10,737 nucleotides of DNA, from the NCBI GenBank assembly GCA_003024985.2, contig PXIH01S0056423.1. The stretch is one strand, 5' to 3'. The notes below the pieces were generated by a model. The model was given only the letters and a program-made list of their open reading frames with translations. It searched no databases and was not told the DNA's origin. Both the position numbers and the translations under genes were made by a program. Position 1 is the stretch's first letter. Every line of letters begins with the position of its first letter. Source of the stretch: Euperipatoides rowelli (lineage: Eukaryota > Onychophora > Udeonychophora > Euonychophora > Peripatopsidae). Shown here in pieces: positions 1 through 6,512 of this stretch.

Positions 1-33
<33 letters not shown>

Positions 34-52
34 AGTAGAGAGAGAGGGAGAG
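1..52. repeat. (GA)n microsatellite
   Basis: A simple AG dinucleotide run fills positions 1-27. After a short interruption (catataagt) it resumes as AG and GGAG units to about 52. It touches the left window edge, so its full length is unknown. It lies downstream of the P450 stop codon, beyond or inside the 3' untranslated region. Confidence 0.95.
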
Positions 53-260
53 AAATTTACATTCCATAAGGTGTTTATCTCACTAACATAAATAGGTTAT
101 ACAATTTAACATAAAATAATAGAATTTTATCATTGTTTACAAAAAAAGATATTGATATGAAAATAAACACAAGAATTTAAAAGAAAAGGCAACTGTTTTT
201 TTAAAAAAAAATTCATTTAAATTAAAAAATATTGTGGCCAAACATTAATTTTAACATTCA
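53..260 (-). other. Probable P450 3' untranslated or downstream region
   Basis: This AT-rich stretch follows the P450 stop codon (261-263) in the transcript direction. I found no canonical AATAAA on the minus strand. The nearest variants are GATAAA hexamers, seen as TTTATC at 126-131 and 74-79 on the plus strand. The cleavage site is therefore unassigned and may lie beyond the left edge. A T-rich tract in the transcript, seen as A-rich blocks around 121-230 on the plus strand, is the only other notable content. Confidence 0.4.
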
Positions 261-442
261 TTATCTTGGTATAGCACATATATTAAATGGCAATGGTGAT
301 AATAATAATGCTTCCATTGGGTTTGAATAAGAGGGTGGTTGCTTCCCTGCTGGCGAAATCAAGTTATAACATTGTAATAAACTTGCAAAGATGATAAATA
401 TTTCCATTTTGGCTAAATTCTCACCCAAACATGCACGGCTGC
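261..442 (-). CDS. Cytochrome P450, CYP2 clan, last coding exon
   Basis: This exon encodes the end of a haem-thiolate monooxygenase. Eukaryotic CYP2-clan enzymes sit on the endoplasmic reticulum, take electrons from NADPH-cytochrome P450 reductase and hydroxylate lipophilic substrates. The exon begins after the acceptor tcttatag (AG at 444-443). Its first two bases, GC, complete the glycine codon started by the G at 6513, giving FSIGSRACLGE across the junction. Cys of RAC is the fifth haem ligand. It continues with ENLAKMEIF (L-helix) and ends in PLPFNICAIPR before TAA at 263-261, a typical CYP2 C-terminus. Its coding length is 182 bp including the stop. From memory, that is also the size of the last coding exon in vertebrate CYP2 genes, and that exon starts at the same phase-1 point. 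The reading frame stays open upstream into the intron to 839, but that part translates a CA repeat and is not coding. The substrate cannot be inferred. Confidence 0.95.
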
Positions 443-498
443 CTATAAGAAAATAAATAATATTTAAATTAAAATTGTAGTAAAAAAATAGTGCATAT

Positions 499-805
499 AA
501 TGCGTGTGTTGGAAATAATGTGAGTGTGTATGTGTGTTTGTGAGTGTGTTTGTGTGTGTGTAGGTATGTGTGTGCGTGTGTATTTGTGTTTGTGTGTTGA
601 GTGTGTGTGTGTGTGTCGTGTACATGTGTGCCTGCTTGTATGGGTGTCTGTGTGTGTGTGTGTGCATGAGTGTGTACATGCACATATGCATGTTCATGCC
701 TCTGGGTGCCTTTCGGGTACATGGGTGGAGTATTTTGTGTATGTGTGCATGCATGTGTGAGTGTTTGCGTGCATGTGTGTGTATGCATGCATGTGTGTTG
801 TGTAT
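499..805. repeat. Imperfect (TG)n / (CA)n tract
   Basis: About 300 bp of TG dinucleotides are interrupted by single A, C or T substitutions (for example tgtgcatgcatgtgtg). On the P450 transcript strand it is a CA-rich tract that ends roughly 60 nt upstream of the last exon's acceptor. Both strands show long open frames here (His/Thr-rich on minus, Cys/Val-rich on plus), but these are products of the repeat. Alternating purine-pyrimidine sequence of this kind can adopt Z-DNA. Confidence 0.95.
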
Positions 806-1098
806 CAGGGTTGACTACAAGAGTGAGCACAAGAGGCAAAGGCCCAGGTCAGCAAGATATTTGGAGCGGGGGGGGGGATGTGGGGAAATAAATAAATATC
901 AATTATGCATTAAAATATACTTTTTATTTTTATTTGTTATTTAATCTTGTCTTTAAGCAATTATGCTTTTAGATGTTTAAACATATTAAAATATTCATAC
1001 AAATCAAAAAATATTTACTTTTTCTGCAGGCTGATATTAGCACTTACTGATGGTATAAACAAAGAGATTTCAGATTTAGATCTGTTATGAATTGGGGT
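806..1098. other. Unassigned intronic sequence
   Basis: No gene was recognised. A G-rich patch with ten consecutive G residues lies at about 868-877. The rest is AT-rich. Confidence 0.6.
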
Positions 1099-1148
1099 AT
1101 TGTGTGTGTGCATGCATGCGTGTGTGAGTGTGTGTATGTGTGTGTGCA
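1099..1148. repeat. Short imperfect (TG)n tract
   Basis: TG repeat with catgcatgcg interruptions, the same flavour as the larger tract at 499-805. Confidence 0.9.
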
Positions 1149-1856
1149 TTATCCAAACACATTGATTTACTATTTACTCCATATCAGTGCAAAACATTAA
1201 AATAATTTTGTGAGAATAATTTAGACATTTCATTTTGAAATATTTTTGTTGGTCTATGTAATTAATTTTATTACCACTACCAATAACACTGTCATATTGA
1301 AAAAGAAGAAGGTTGGATGTCCCTTTAAGTGGTGTTTTCTCATAGATAAAAGGGCTTAAACAAATAAAATATATGATGCCCATTTAACGGCTTATTCTCT
1401 AGTTAGAATTGAAATAGTTTTGAAAACTATAGATTTTTTTTGTAATATATTTCCTCTCACTTCAGAGAAAATATTAACATTTATTTATTATTTCAAGTTT
1501 GATATAATACAGCAAAATTAACAGGGACACAATTCAGGTATCATAATACAGAAAACATTCCAAGTGAAAAAAATCATAAGAAAAAAAAAAACATTTTGAT
1601 AAATTTTGATTAGTTTTTAATAATCTAGTCGTCATTTTTTTTTTTACACCATAGGTGCCCTGCCCGCCTGATGGCTAACCGCAAATCTTTCTTATCCTCA
1701 ATTCTAAACTATTTACACTATTTACATATTTTACAGTATTTAACTTTTTTTTGTATTACACTCACGATCATAAATTCATCTGAACATTCAGTGTAATTAT
1801 ACTCGTATTTGCATATCGTTCTAAATTCGTAACTTTAGAAGATAAAGTCCAAGAGT
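1149..1856. other. AT-rich intronic sequence without a recognisable gene
   Basis: Homopolymer-rich sequence. There are long A runs near 1579-1590, T runs near 1636-1646 and a T run near 1745-1752. On the minus strand, the patch at 1655-1690 (gcggttagccatcaggcggg in reverse complement) is followed by a poly(A)-like run. It could be the tail of an old retroposed element, but no internal promoter or target duplication was found to prove it. A 69-codon minus-strand open frame at 1174-1383 has no family features and is probably chance. Confidence 0.5.
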
Positions 1857-1859
1857 CAA

Positions 1860-2006
1860 AGTGGCTGGTTGAAATTAACCCCAAGCCCCTGCCTCTCTGA
1901 AAGAAAAACAATTGGGAGTTAGGGCCGAACAGCATGAGCCTTGAACCTGGCTTGTGCTGACACCAAGGGACATCACATAGCACAGCTCAACCCATGTGCC
2001 ACTGCC
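1860..2006 (-). mobile_element. tRNA-derived SINE fragment (head region)
   Basis: On the minus strand there is an A-box-like TGGCACATGGG at 2001-1991 and a B-box GGTTCAAGGCTC at 1947-1936. They are separated by 43 bp, which is tRNA-like spacing for an RNA polymerase III internal promoter. The B-box fits GWTCRANNC fully, and the A-box fits TRGYNNARNNG except at one position. The body would continue toward 1744, where a T run on plus (poly-A on minus) might be its tail. I did not find matching target duplications, so the boundaries are uncertain. Its right end abuts the left end of the LINE. The sequence differs from the SINE at 2314-2663, so it belongs to another family. Confidence 0.55.
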
Positions 2007-2010
2007 CTTT

Positions 2011-2169
2011 GTCTTTAAAAGACTTCATTATTTTAAACAAATTGTCCATTTTCCTACTAGAGGCTGATATTTAGACAAGTGCTTTATTAATGTTACTTAT
2101 GATTTAATAGTTACCAACCTTCCTCCAATTGGAAATTCTGACCACTCTACTGTTTATATTACACCTATA
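2011..2169 (+). pseudogene. LINE endonuclease C-terminus (remnant)
   Basis: Frame 1 reads FKQIVHFPTRG, a stop at 2065-2067, then YLDKCFINVTYDLIVTN and LPPIGNSDH, before a second stop at 2170-2172. The PTRG...LD...TN...PPxGxSDH pattern is characteristic of the end of the AP-like endonuclease in CR1/L2/jockey retrotransposons. The SDH histidine (2143-2145) is a catalytic residue in the family. The rest of the endonuclease and ORF1 are absent because of 5' truncation or because they were cut off by the neighbouring SINE. Confidence 0.8.
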
Positions 2170-2187
2170 TAATCTTCAATCAAAAAA

Positions 2188-2313
2188 ATGAACAACCTAA
2201 ACATTTCAGTTACACCAGTGAGAAAATCTATTGTAAACAAGATGGTTAGTGCTTTGGAGCAGCATGATTGGACTAAATGCTTGAAACTTCAAGATCAGAA
2301 ATGGCTACTAGTC
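2188..2313 (+). pseudogene. LINE EN-RT linker, part 1, interrupted by a SINE
   Basis: Frame 1 continues as MNNLNISVTPVRKSI then MVSALEQHDWTKCLKLQDQ. The ...W..L...D... pattern precedes the 'PWMT'-type segment in CR1/L2-like polyproteins. The segment is cut at about 2313 by insertion of the minus-strand SINE and resumes at 2664 in another frame. Confidence 0.65.
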
Positions 2314-2318
2314 TTTTT
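2299..2318. repeat. Target-site duplication, left copy
   Basis: aaatggctacta-g-tcttttt matches 2664-2683 with a single G/A difference. The two copies flank the nested SINE exactly. The last five T residues merge with the SINE tail, so the end is ambiguous by a few bases. Confidence 0.85.
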
Positions 2319-2663
2319 TTTTTTTTTTAAATTATGTTTCAACTCAAAGGGTGAAATGACCAATTTTATTTACAATATCTATATACAAATACAGGCAGTC
2401 AATACAGGATACAACAATGTTGCTATCGGATAATCCACATTATCCACGTTCAGTCCAGTATTCACTAAAAAATCCAATTTTTGCAGGAAAAATCCTTCAC
2501 TAGTAGCACTATAAAGAGAAAAATTACCTGAAGCCGTAAGATGACGAAAGAAAATTCCGTCATCCCTCAGCTCCAGGGCTGCCCAGGGATCGAAACCGAT
2601 CCCATTTTATGCACTAGCTCTGACAGCCAACAGCCTAAACCACTGGACCACCAGAGCTCTACA
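2314..2663 (-). mobile_element. Full-length tRNA-derived SINE nested in the LINE
   Basis: Read on the minus strand, a tRNA-like head begins near 2663. The A-box TGGTCCAGTGG (2650-2640) fits TRGYNNARNGG perfectly. The B-box region GGTTTCGATCC (2597-2587) has one mismatch to GWTCRANNC. An unrelated body of about 260 bp follows and ends in a poly(A) tail of up to 15 nt, seen as T at 2314-2328 on plus. Target-site duplications of 15-20 bp flank it, with one mismatch. The element is about 350 bp long and in sense orientation with the P450 gene. The duplication begins AAAAAGA on the element strand, which agrees with TT|AAAA-type target-primed integration by an L1-like or RTE-like partner. I do not recognise the family. 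Confidence 0.85.
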
Positions 2664-2683
2664 AAATGGCTACTAATCTTTTT
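2664..2683. repeat. Target-site duplication, right copy
   Basis: aaatggctacta-a-tcttttt is the partner of 2299-2318. After it the LINE linker coding sequence resumes. Confidence 0.85.
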
Positions 2684-2896
2684 AATGAATACTTGTTTAA
2701 TATTTATATTAACAGTTTTCTTTTATTTCCTAGAACTATTAAACCTAGAAATCATCTCTGGATGAATAACTCACTTCATACTCTATTTTCACAACGTAGG
2801 CAAATTTATTTACTAAATACAATTGATAGTGATCAATTGGCAATATTGAATAATGTTATCAAGAGTGAAATTAAAAAAGCTAAAATACAATATTAG
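2666..2896 (+). pseudogene. LINE EN-RT linker, part 2
   Basis: Frame 2 reads NLFNEYLFNIYINSF, then IKPRNHLWMNNSLHTLF and SQRRQIYL, then IKSEIKKAKIQY before TAG at 2894-2896. This fits the CR1/L2-type pattern of a P-W-M segment, an arginine-rich RR and a basic K-R-EI-AK-xYY helix just before the reverse transcriptase. Past the stop, the same frame continues as FHFYKAIKRITG. The frame differs from part 1, so there is a frameshift near the SINE insertion point. Confidence 0.75.
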
Positions 2897-2967
2897 GATA
2901 ATATTATTAGTGTTAATGATACTTCCTCATTTCACTTTTATAAAGCTATTAAACGCATTACAGGACA

Positions 2968-3312
2968 GTGGTTCCCAAAACTACTAGGACTATTGAATTT
3001 CAAAATCAATCTGTTCACCAATCGCATCTTAGTATTTCTGATTATTTTAAAAATATTTATAATTCTCATCCACCTTTGGACTATGGCATGCTAAAAGACT
3101 ACTATACCACTGATGTAGTGCCCCTTGTTAATTTTTGGTCTGTATACAATCAATTATTATCTATAAACTGTGTTCTCCCTGTTTATGTAAATCAACCTTT
3201 CTTACTCTCATTCCTAAAGTTAAATCTCCAATATCTCTGGAAAATTTCCATTCTATTTCTGTGTCTTCACCTTTACCAAAGATTTTAGAGACATATAATG
3301 AATCACCTTAAT
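2968..3312 (+). pseudogene. LINE reverse transcriptase, N-terminal motifs, frameshifted
   Basis: Frame 1 gives SISDYFKNIYNSH and VYNQLLSIN. The signal then moves to frame 3, which reads LTLIPKVKSPISLENF, ISVSSPLPKILETYNE from 3201 to about 3310. The latter matches the 'PIPKxxxPxxxxNyRPIS...KIlE' block of LINE reverse transcriptases. Between them the usual 'K..G.D.I' segment is missing, which suggests an internal deletion near 3165-3200. Confidence 0.7.
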
Positions 3313-3342
3313 CCTTTAAATAATCACAAAATGGATATGTTT

Positions 3343-3399
3343 CAATTTGGATGTGTTAGTGGAAGATCAACAGCACTGTGCCTCAATCTATTTACATAA
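3343..3399 (+). pseudogene. LINE RT 'QFGF..GRST' block
   Basis: Frame 1 encodes QFGCVSGRSTALCLNLFT before TAA at 3397-3399. It corresponds to the conserved 'QFGFRxGRSTxxAL' motif preceding RT motif A. The next motif lies in frame 2, so a frameshift falls near 3390-3410. Confidence 0.75.
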
Positions 3400-3706
3400 T
3401 ATTCATAAAACTTTATGTTTGCCAAATTTTTCAGTGTCTAGTTTTATTCTTGACTTCAAGAAAGCTTTTGATAATTTAAACCATAATGTTTTAATCCATA
3501 AATTAGTTTCCTTGGGCATACCATATAATGCAATCAATTGGATTTCCTCTCTCCTTGTCAATAGAACACAAACCATTAAACAAAAATGTTTGGGTGACTC
3601 CATTTTCTTTGGTTGTTCTAATGGACATCCACAAGGCTCTGCTATAGGTACATTTTTATTCTCCATCGTATTTAATGACATCGCCTTACAACATCCTTAC
3701 ACTTGA
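3400..3706 (+). pseudogene. LINE RT palm motifs A and B
   Basis: Frame 2 contains FILDFKKAFDNLNH (motif A; its metal-binding Asp codon is at 3452-3454), a GIPYNAINWISSLLVNR helix region, and HPQGSAIGTFLFSIVFNDI (motif B, about 3627-3684). The frame ends at TGA 3704-3706, just before motif C. This is the best-preserved part of the element and fixes its identity as a non-LTR reverse transcriptase. Confidence 0.88.
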
Positions 3707-3741
3707 AATTTGTTGGTGACATACCTTTAATTTTTGTCACC
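3703..3741 (+). pseudogene. LINE RT motif C, mutated
   Basis: Shifting to frame 1 gives LKFVGDIPLIFVT then TAG. The family motif is F-A-D-D. Here it reads F-V-G-D, so the first catalytic Asp has become Gly (GGT at 3715-3717). Polymerase activity would be lost even if the frames were intact. Confidence 0.75.
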
Positions 3742-3828
3742 TAGCGCAGCATATCCAAATCCTCAGCTCCTAATTAATTCTATAGTTGATCAAGGAAATT
3801 TAGTGCACCTTCCACTTAATCCTTAAAA

Positions 3829-4119
3829 ATGTGTATTGTTGTTTCACAGTTCTCTAAGTTGCACACTGCTCCTTATGTTTATATCAACAATATAGAATTA
3901 ATTTCAAATCAAACCATACCTATCCTATGTCTTAAAATTCAAAGTAATCTCAAGTGGGATTCTCAAATTCATTCCATAATATCAAAAGCGAAAAAACATA
4001 TGTTCTTTCTTTATAGACTTAAACAGTATGGTGCCAGTGTGTTGATTATGAGACAAGCCTATATAACTTTCATCAGACGACACTTGGAATATTGCGCTCG
4101 GTCTGGTCTCACTCCATAA
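3829..4119 (+). pseudogene. LINE RT thumb region
   Basis: Frame 1 is open for 96 codons. It includes ILCLKIQSNLKWDSQIHSI, AKKHMFFLYRLKQYGAS and AYITFIRRHLEYCARSGLT. These match the 'LGV.ID.nLkW..HI', 'Ka.krLyfLR.lk.' and 'fIRP.LEYA.pvW...lt' blocks after motif C in CR1/L2/jockey-like elements. ARSG has replaced the usual P-V-W. The first methionine here is not a gene start. Confidence 0.8.
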
Positions 4120-4469
4120 CTAATCAGCAGTCAAAACAACTTGAAGGAGTTAAAATAAAATATGTTTTTATTATACTAGGTTACCATCACCATAATATCT
4201 AGATCAGTTATTAAATTTAAATATTACTAACTCGTAGAATTAATTTAGCTAAAAGGTTTGCCTCCCAATTCTTTAAATCATTTCCTCAATTCACTCCTCC
4301 TACAAAAGCTGAAATCTCGGGCAAAAACACAAGGAACTGTAATAAATACAGTGTGCCTTTTATTAGAACATCAAGAGTTGCTAAATTTCCTGTAATTTCA
4401 CTAACCAAAGCTTTGAACGATGTTAAATCTTATAAATTTTTTTTAGTAGCTTGTACATATTGCATATAA
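4119..4469 (+). pseudogene. LINE C-terminal domain and 3' end
   Basis: Frame 3 reads TNQQSKQLEGVKIKYVFIIL then GYHHHNI and TAG, the 'q..kLE.iQkra.riILG' block. After the stop and an indel it resumes at 4233 as RINLAKRFASQFF, continues through RNCNKYSVPFIRTSRVAKF and PVISLTKALN, and ends at TAA 4467-4469. The Y.vP..RT.R....PI..L...lN pattern is the normal end of the CR1/L2-like polyprotein. The remaining bases to 4536 are 3' UTR ending in an AAT repeat. Confidence 0.7.
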
Positions 4470-4536
4470 ATGTTATTACAATATGGTAGCTTGTCTCATG
4501 TTGAAGTAATAAATATACCTAATAATAATAATATTT

Positions 4537-4807
4537 AGGGTTTGCTACCAAGATCTCAAAAACCACAATGACAGTATCTTAATGCTAAACATAAGTGCAC
4601 CCATTTTTAAATTACTTTTAATTTTAAACTTATTTGAAATGAATGGTGATTTTTTTATTATTGCTATTTAAAATTAATATGAAACATCCATTGGTAAATA
4701 TTATGCATTACTGAATAGATATAACATTTCAGATGCACCCCTCAAATGTCAGAGTAAATCTATTTGCAGGAGCACTCTTTGTGTTGTGTAATAGTCCATA
4801 TCAGGTC
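4537..4807. other. AT-rich intronic sequence between LINE and minisatellite
   Basis: No open frame or repeat of note was recognised. The sequence is AT-rich and unassigned. Confidence 0.5.
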
Positions 4808-5340
4808 TTTCTCAACAATCTAGAACTATCCAGTACATTAAAGAACCTTCATAAACAATATAAAACATTCTAGAACATTCCAGAACAATTTATAACTTTA
4901 CAGAATGTTCTAGAACCTTCAGAAACTATTAGTAGCTTCCAGAATCTTCTGGAACAATATTAAAATGTCTTTTATGTTCTAGAATCTTCTGTAATAATGT
5001 AAAATCTTCTAAAACATTGTAGAACCTACCATAACAATTTGTAACTTTCCAGAATATTCTAGAACCTTCTGAAACAATTCAGAAGCTTCCAGAACCTTCT
5101 GTAACAATATTGAAATTTACAGTGTGTTATAGAACCTTCTGAAGTAATGTAGAATCTTCTAAAACATTGTAGAACATTCAAAAACAATTTGTAACTTTCC
5201 AAAATGTTATAGAACCTTCTGAAACAATTAGAAACTTCTAGAACCTTCCTGAACAATATTGAACTTTCCAAAATGCTAAAGAACCTTTTGTAATCAAATA
5301 GAACCTTCTAAAGTGTTATAGAACATTTTGTAACAATCTA
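4808..5340. repeat. Minisatellite, 150-bp higher-order period, TTC/GAA units
   Basis: Short units of the form agaaccttctgaaacaat (about 20-22 bp) repeat throughout. They are organised in a longer period: aacaattt recurs at 4884, 5033 and 5183, and aacaatatt at 4953, 5103 and 5252, giving spacings of 149-150 bp. About three and a half copies are present, imperfect at their edges. Many units carry TTCTAGAA or TTCCAGAA palindromes. Perfect runs of alternating TTC and GAA at 5-bp steps occur at 4868-4885, 4903-4920, 4937-4954, 5047-5069 and 5082-5099. The small minus-strand frame at 5059-5271 is a repeat artefact. Confidence 0.9.
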
Positions 5341-5914
5341 AGCCCTAATCTGTATGAGAAGCCCACCTAATGGAGTGAGTTCAGTTGTTCTAATGCAGAA
5401 AAATAATTAAGTTGATCCACAGGTTTTCTCCCAGATAGTTGTTGTGTACATCCAAGTGAACCTGACTCATAGCAGATTACAATACAGTGGCCTTCCATCT
5501 ACAAGTTTTATACTGCAGTCTGATAAACACCAAATAATAAACTAAGGACAACTGAAGTAAGTTAGCTATTTTTACACTTTACTTTCAGGTTTAATTTATG
5601 AAGAAATGGCTACAGAAAAATGACAAATATTTGTCTAATTGGACTACAATTATGTGAAATGCAGTTACCTCGAATATGCAACCTTCAAAGCAAGAGGTAA
5701 GTTTTTCATTTGCATCTGACTGGGAAGGAAACTATTAGAGAAATTGTGACTTCAACTGCCATTTGGTATTTAGGATAAAGCATGGAATCCCTACTCTGCT
5801 TCAAAAACACATAATTGCAGCCATTGAAAATAATATTTCATGACTGACAGAAATTGAAAAAAAATTGGAAAAAAATATCAAAACACTGTTAGCAAAAGAA
5901 AACGCGTTTGTTGT
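5341..5914. other. Intronic sequence of more mixed composition, no coding frame
   Basis: This is less AT-biased than its surroundings and not obviously repetitive. Its only structured signal is a strong plus-strand acceptor and donor pair, listed separately. All three frames between those sites contain stops, so any exon would be non-coding. I do not recognise it as a known element. Confidence 0.5.
5589..5696 (+). other. Possible non-coding exon on the strand opposite the P450
   Basis: A pyrimidine-rich acceptor (tttacactttactttcag, ending at 5588) is followed 108 bp later by a consensus donor (AAGAG|GTAAGT at 5697-5702). No frame through the segment is open. It could be an antisense lncRNA exon or simply chance splice signals. 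No partner exons were identified. Confidence 0.2.
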
Positions 5915-6480
5915 AGTAATGTTGATAATGGTACAGTTGTTATAATGTCATGTCATGTTGATTGTTGTTGTGATGATGATAATATAATGATGATGATAAT
6001 TGTCATGTTAATGATAATGATTGGTATGATAATAATGTTGAGAAACGGAATAATGACATGTTTTTATGTTGCCGATGATGAATGTTGTGATACTAATGAT
6101 TATGATGACCATTGTTGAAGTAATGTTGATGATTGTTGTGATTGTTGATGGCTATGATTGTTAATGTTTGTTGTGCTTATGTTGATGATTTCTTTGTTTA
6201 TGTTGAGGATTGTTAATGTAATGTTGATTGTTGTGCTTATGTTGATGAATTTGTGATTATCTTGATTATTGTGCTTATGTTGAAGATTGTTGTCCTTATG
6301 TTGATGGTTGTGATTATATTGAAGATTTTTTGTGGTAATTACCATTGTTCTTAATTCAAACTGTTGTAGTAATGATGATGGTGGTTATTGTGTTAATCAT
6401 TATTGTGATTGCTATGGTAGTGCTGATATTAATTTATGTTTGTTATGGTAATTATGATAATGAATTTTGTTGAATGATAA
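5915..6480. repeat. Imperfect trinucleotide-rich tract (ATG/GTT/ATA)
   Basis: Degenerate runs such as gatgatgataat and gttgttgtgatgatg fill about 560 bp and end about 30 bp short of the P450 donor site. The open minus-strand frames here (for example 6100-6345, rich in Asn, His and Gln) are translations of the repeat. The P450 exon frame also reads into this tract to 6412 when the intron is ignored, without biological meaning. Confidence 0.85.
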
Positions 6481-6512
6481 TAGTGATAATAATAGTGATT
6501 CAAAAGACTTAC

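Larger units (their letters stand above)
2011..4536 (+). mobile_element. 5'-truncated dead non-LTR retrotransposon (CR1/L2/jockey-like)
   Basis: Scattered over several frames are, in order: the C-terminal end of an apurinic endonuclease (FPTRG at 2050-2064, LPPIGNSDH at 2119-2145); a linker with IKPRNHLWMN; early reverse-transcriptase motifs (LIPKVKSP from about 3204, FGCVSGRSTA from 3346); RT motif A (LDFKKAFD), motif B (HPQGSAIG) and a decayed motif C; the thumb (NLKWDSQI, FIRRHLEYC); and a C-terminal region ending RTSRVAKFPV near 4420. The 3' end is a short (AAT)n run at 4521-4535, as is usual for CR1/L2-type elements. There are at least six frame changes plus internal stops, so it is inactive. 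The start coincides with a SINE fragment, so the 5' limit is approximate. The clade cannot be fixed without a tree. Confidence 0.85.
443..6512 (-). other. P450 intron, phase 1, 6070 bp, GT-AG
   Basis: In transcript direction the donor is ATCG|GTAAGT (GT at 6512-6511) and the acceptor is tttcttatag|GC (AG at 444-443). Joining the exons restores an uninterrupted FSIG-SRACLGE haem loop, which is the strongest evidence for both sites. The intron is about ten times the length of the coding sequence visible in the window and consists mostly of repeats: a TG/CA tract, a SINE fragment, a LINE with a nested SINE, a minisatellite and a trinucleotide tract. The LINE is antisense to the gene, while both SINEs are in the sense orientation. 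Confidence 0.93.

Noticed and set aside
443-839. Minus-strand open frame rich in His and Thr, continuous with the P450 last exon
   Set aside because: It is a translated CA repeat. The exon has a clear acceptor at 444-443 that restores the haem loop, so the upstream part is intron.
524-944. Plus-strand Cys/Val-rich open frames
   Set aside because: They arise from the TG dinucleotide repeat, which lacks stops in these frames. No domain or start context supports a protein.
1174-1383. Minus-strand 69-codon frame in the intron
   Set aside because: It is AT-rich with no recognisable motif, no splice support, and a length expected by chance.
1768-1983. Minus-strand 71-codon frame overlapping the tRNA-like SINE
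   Set aside because: It overlaps the SINE head and body and has no protein-family resemblance. The Pol III promoter signals explain the region better.
3403-3681. Minus-strand 92-codon frame
   Set aside because: It is the antisense shadow of the reverse-transcriptase motif A/B region.
4860-5345. Minisatellite considered as a CRISPR-like array
   Set aside because: Units are imperfect and contiguous without unique spacers, in an animal intron with a higher-order period. It is a minisatellite.
6100-6345. Asn/His/Gln-rich minus-strand open frame
   Set aside because: It is a translation of the degenerate trinucleotide tract inside the P450 intron.
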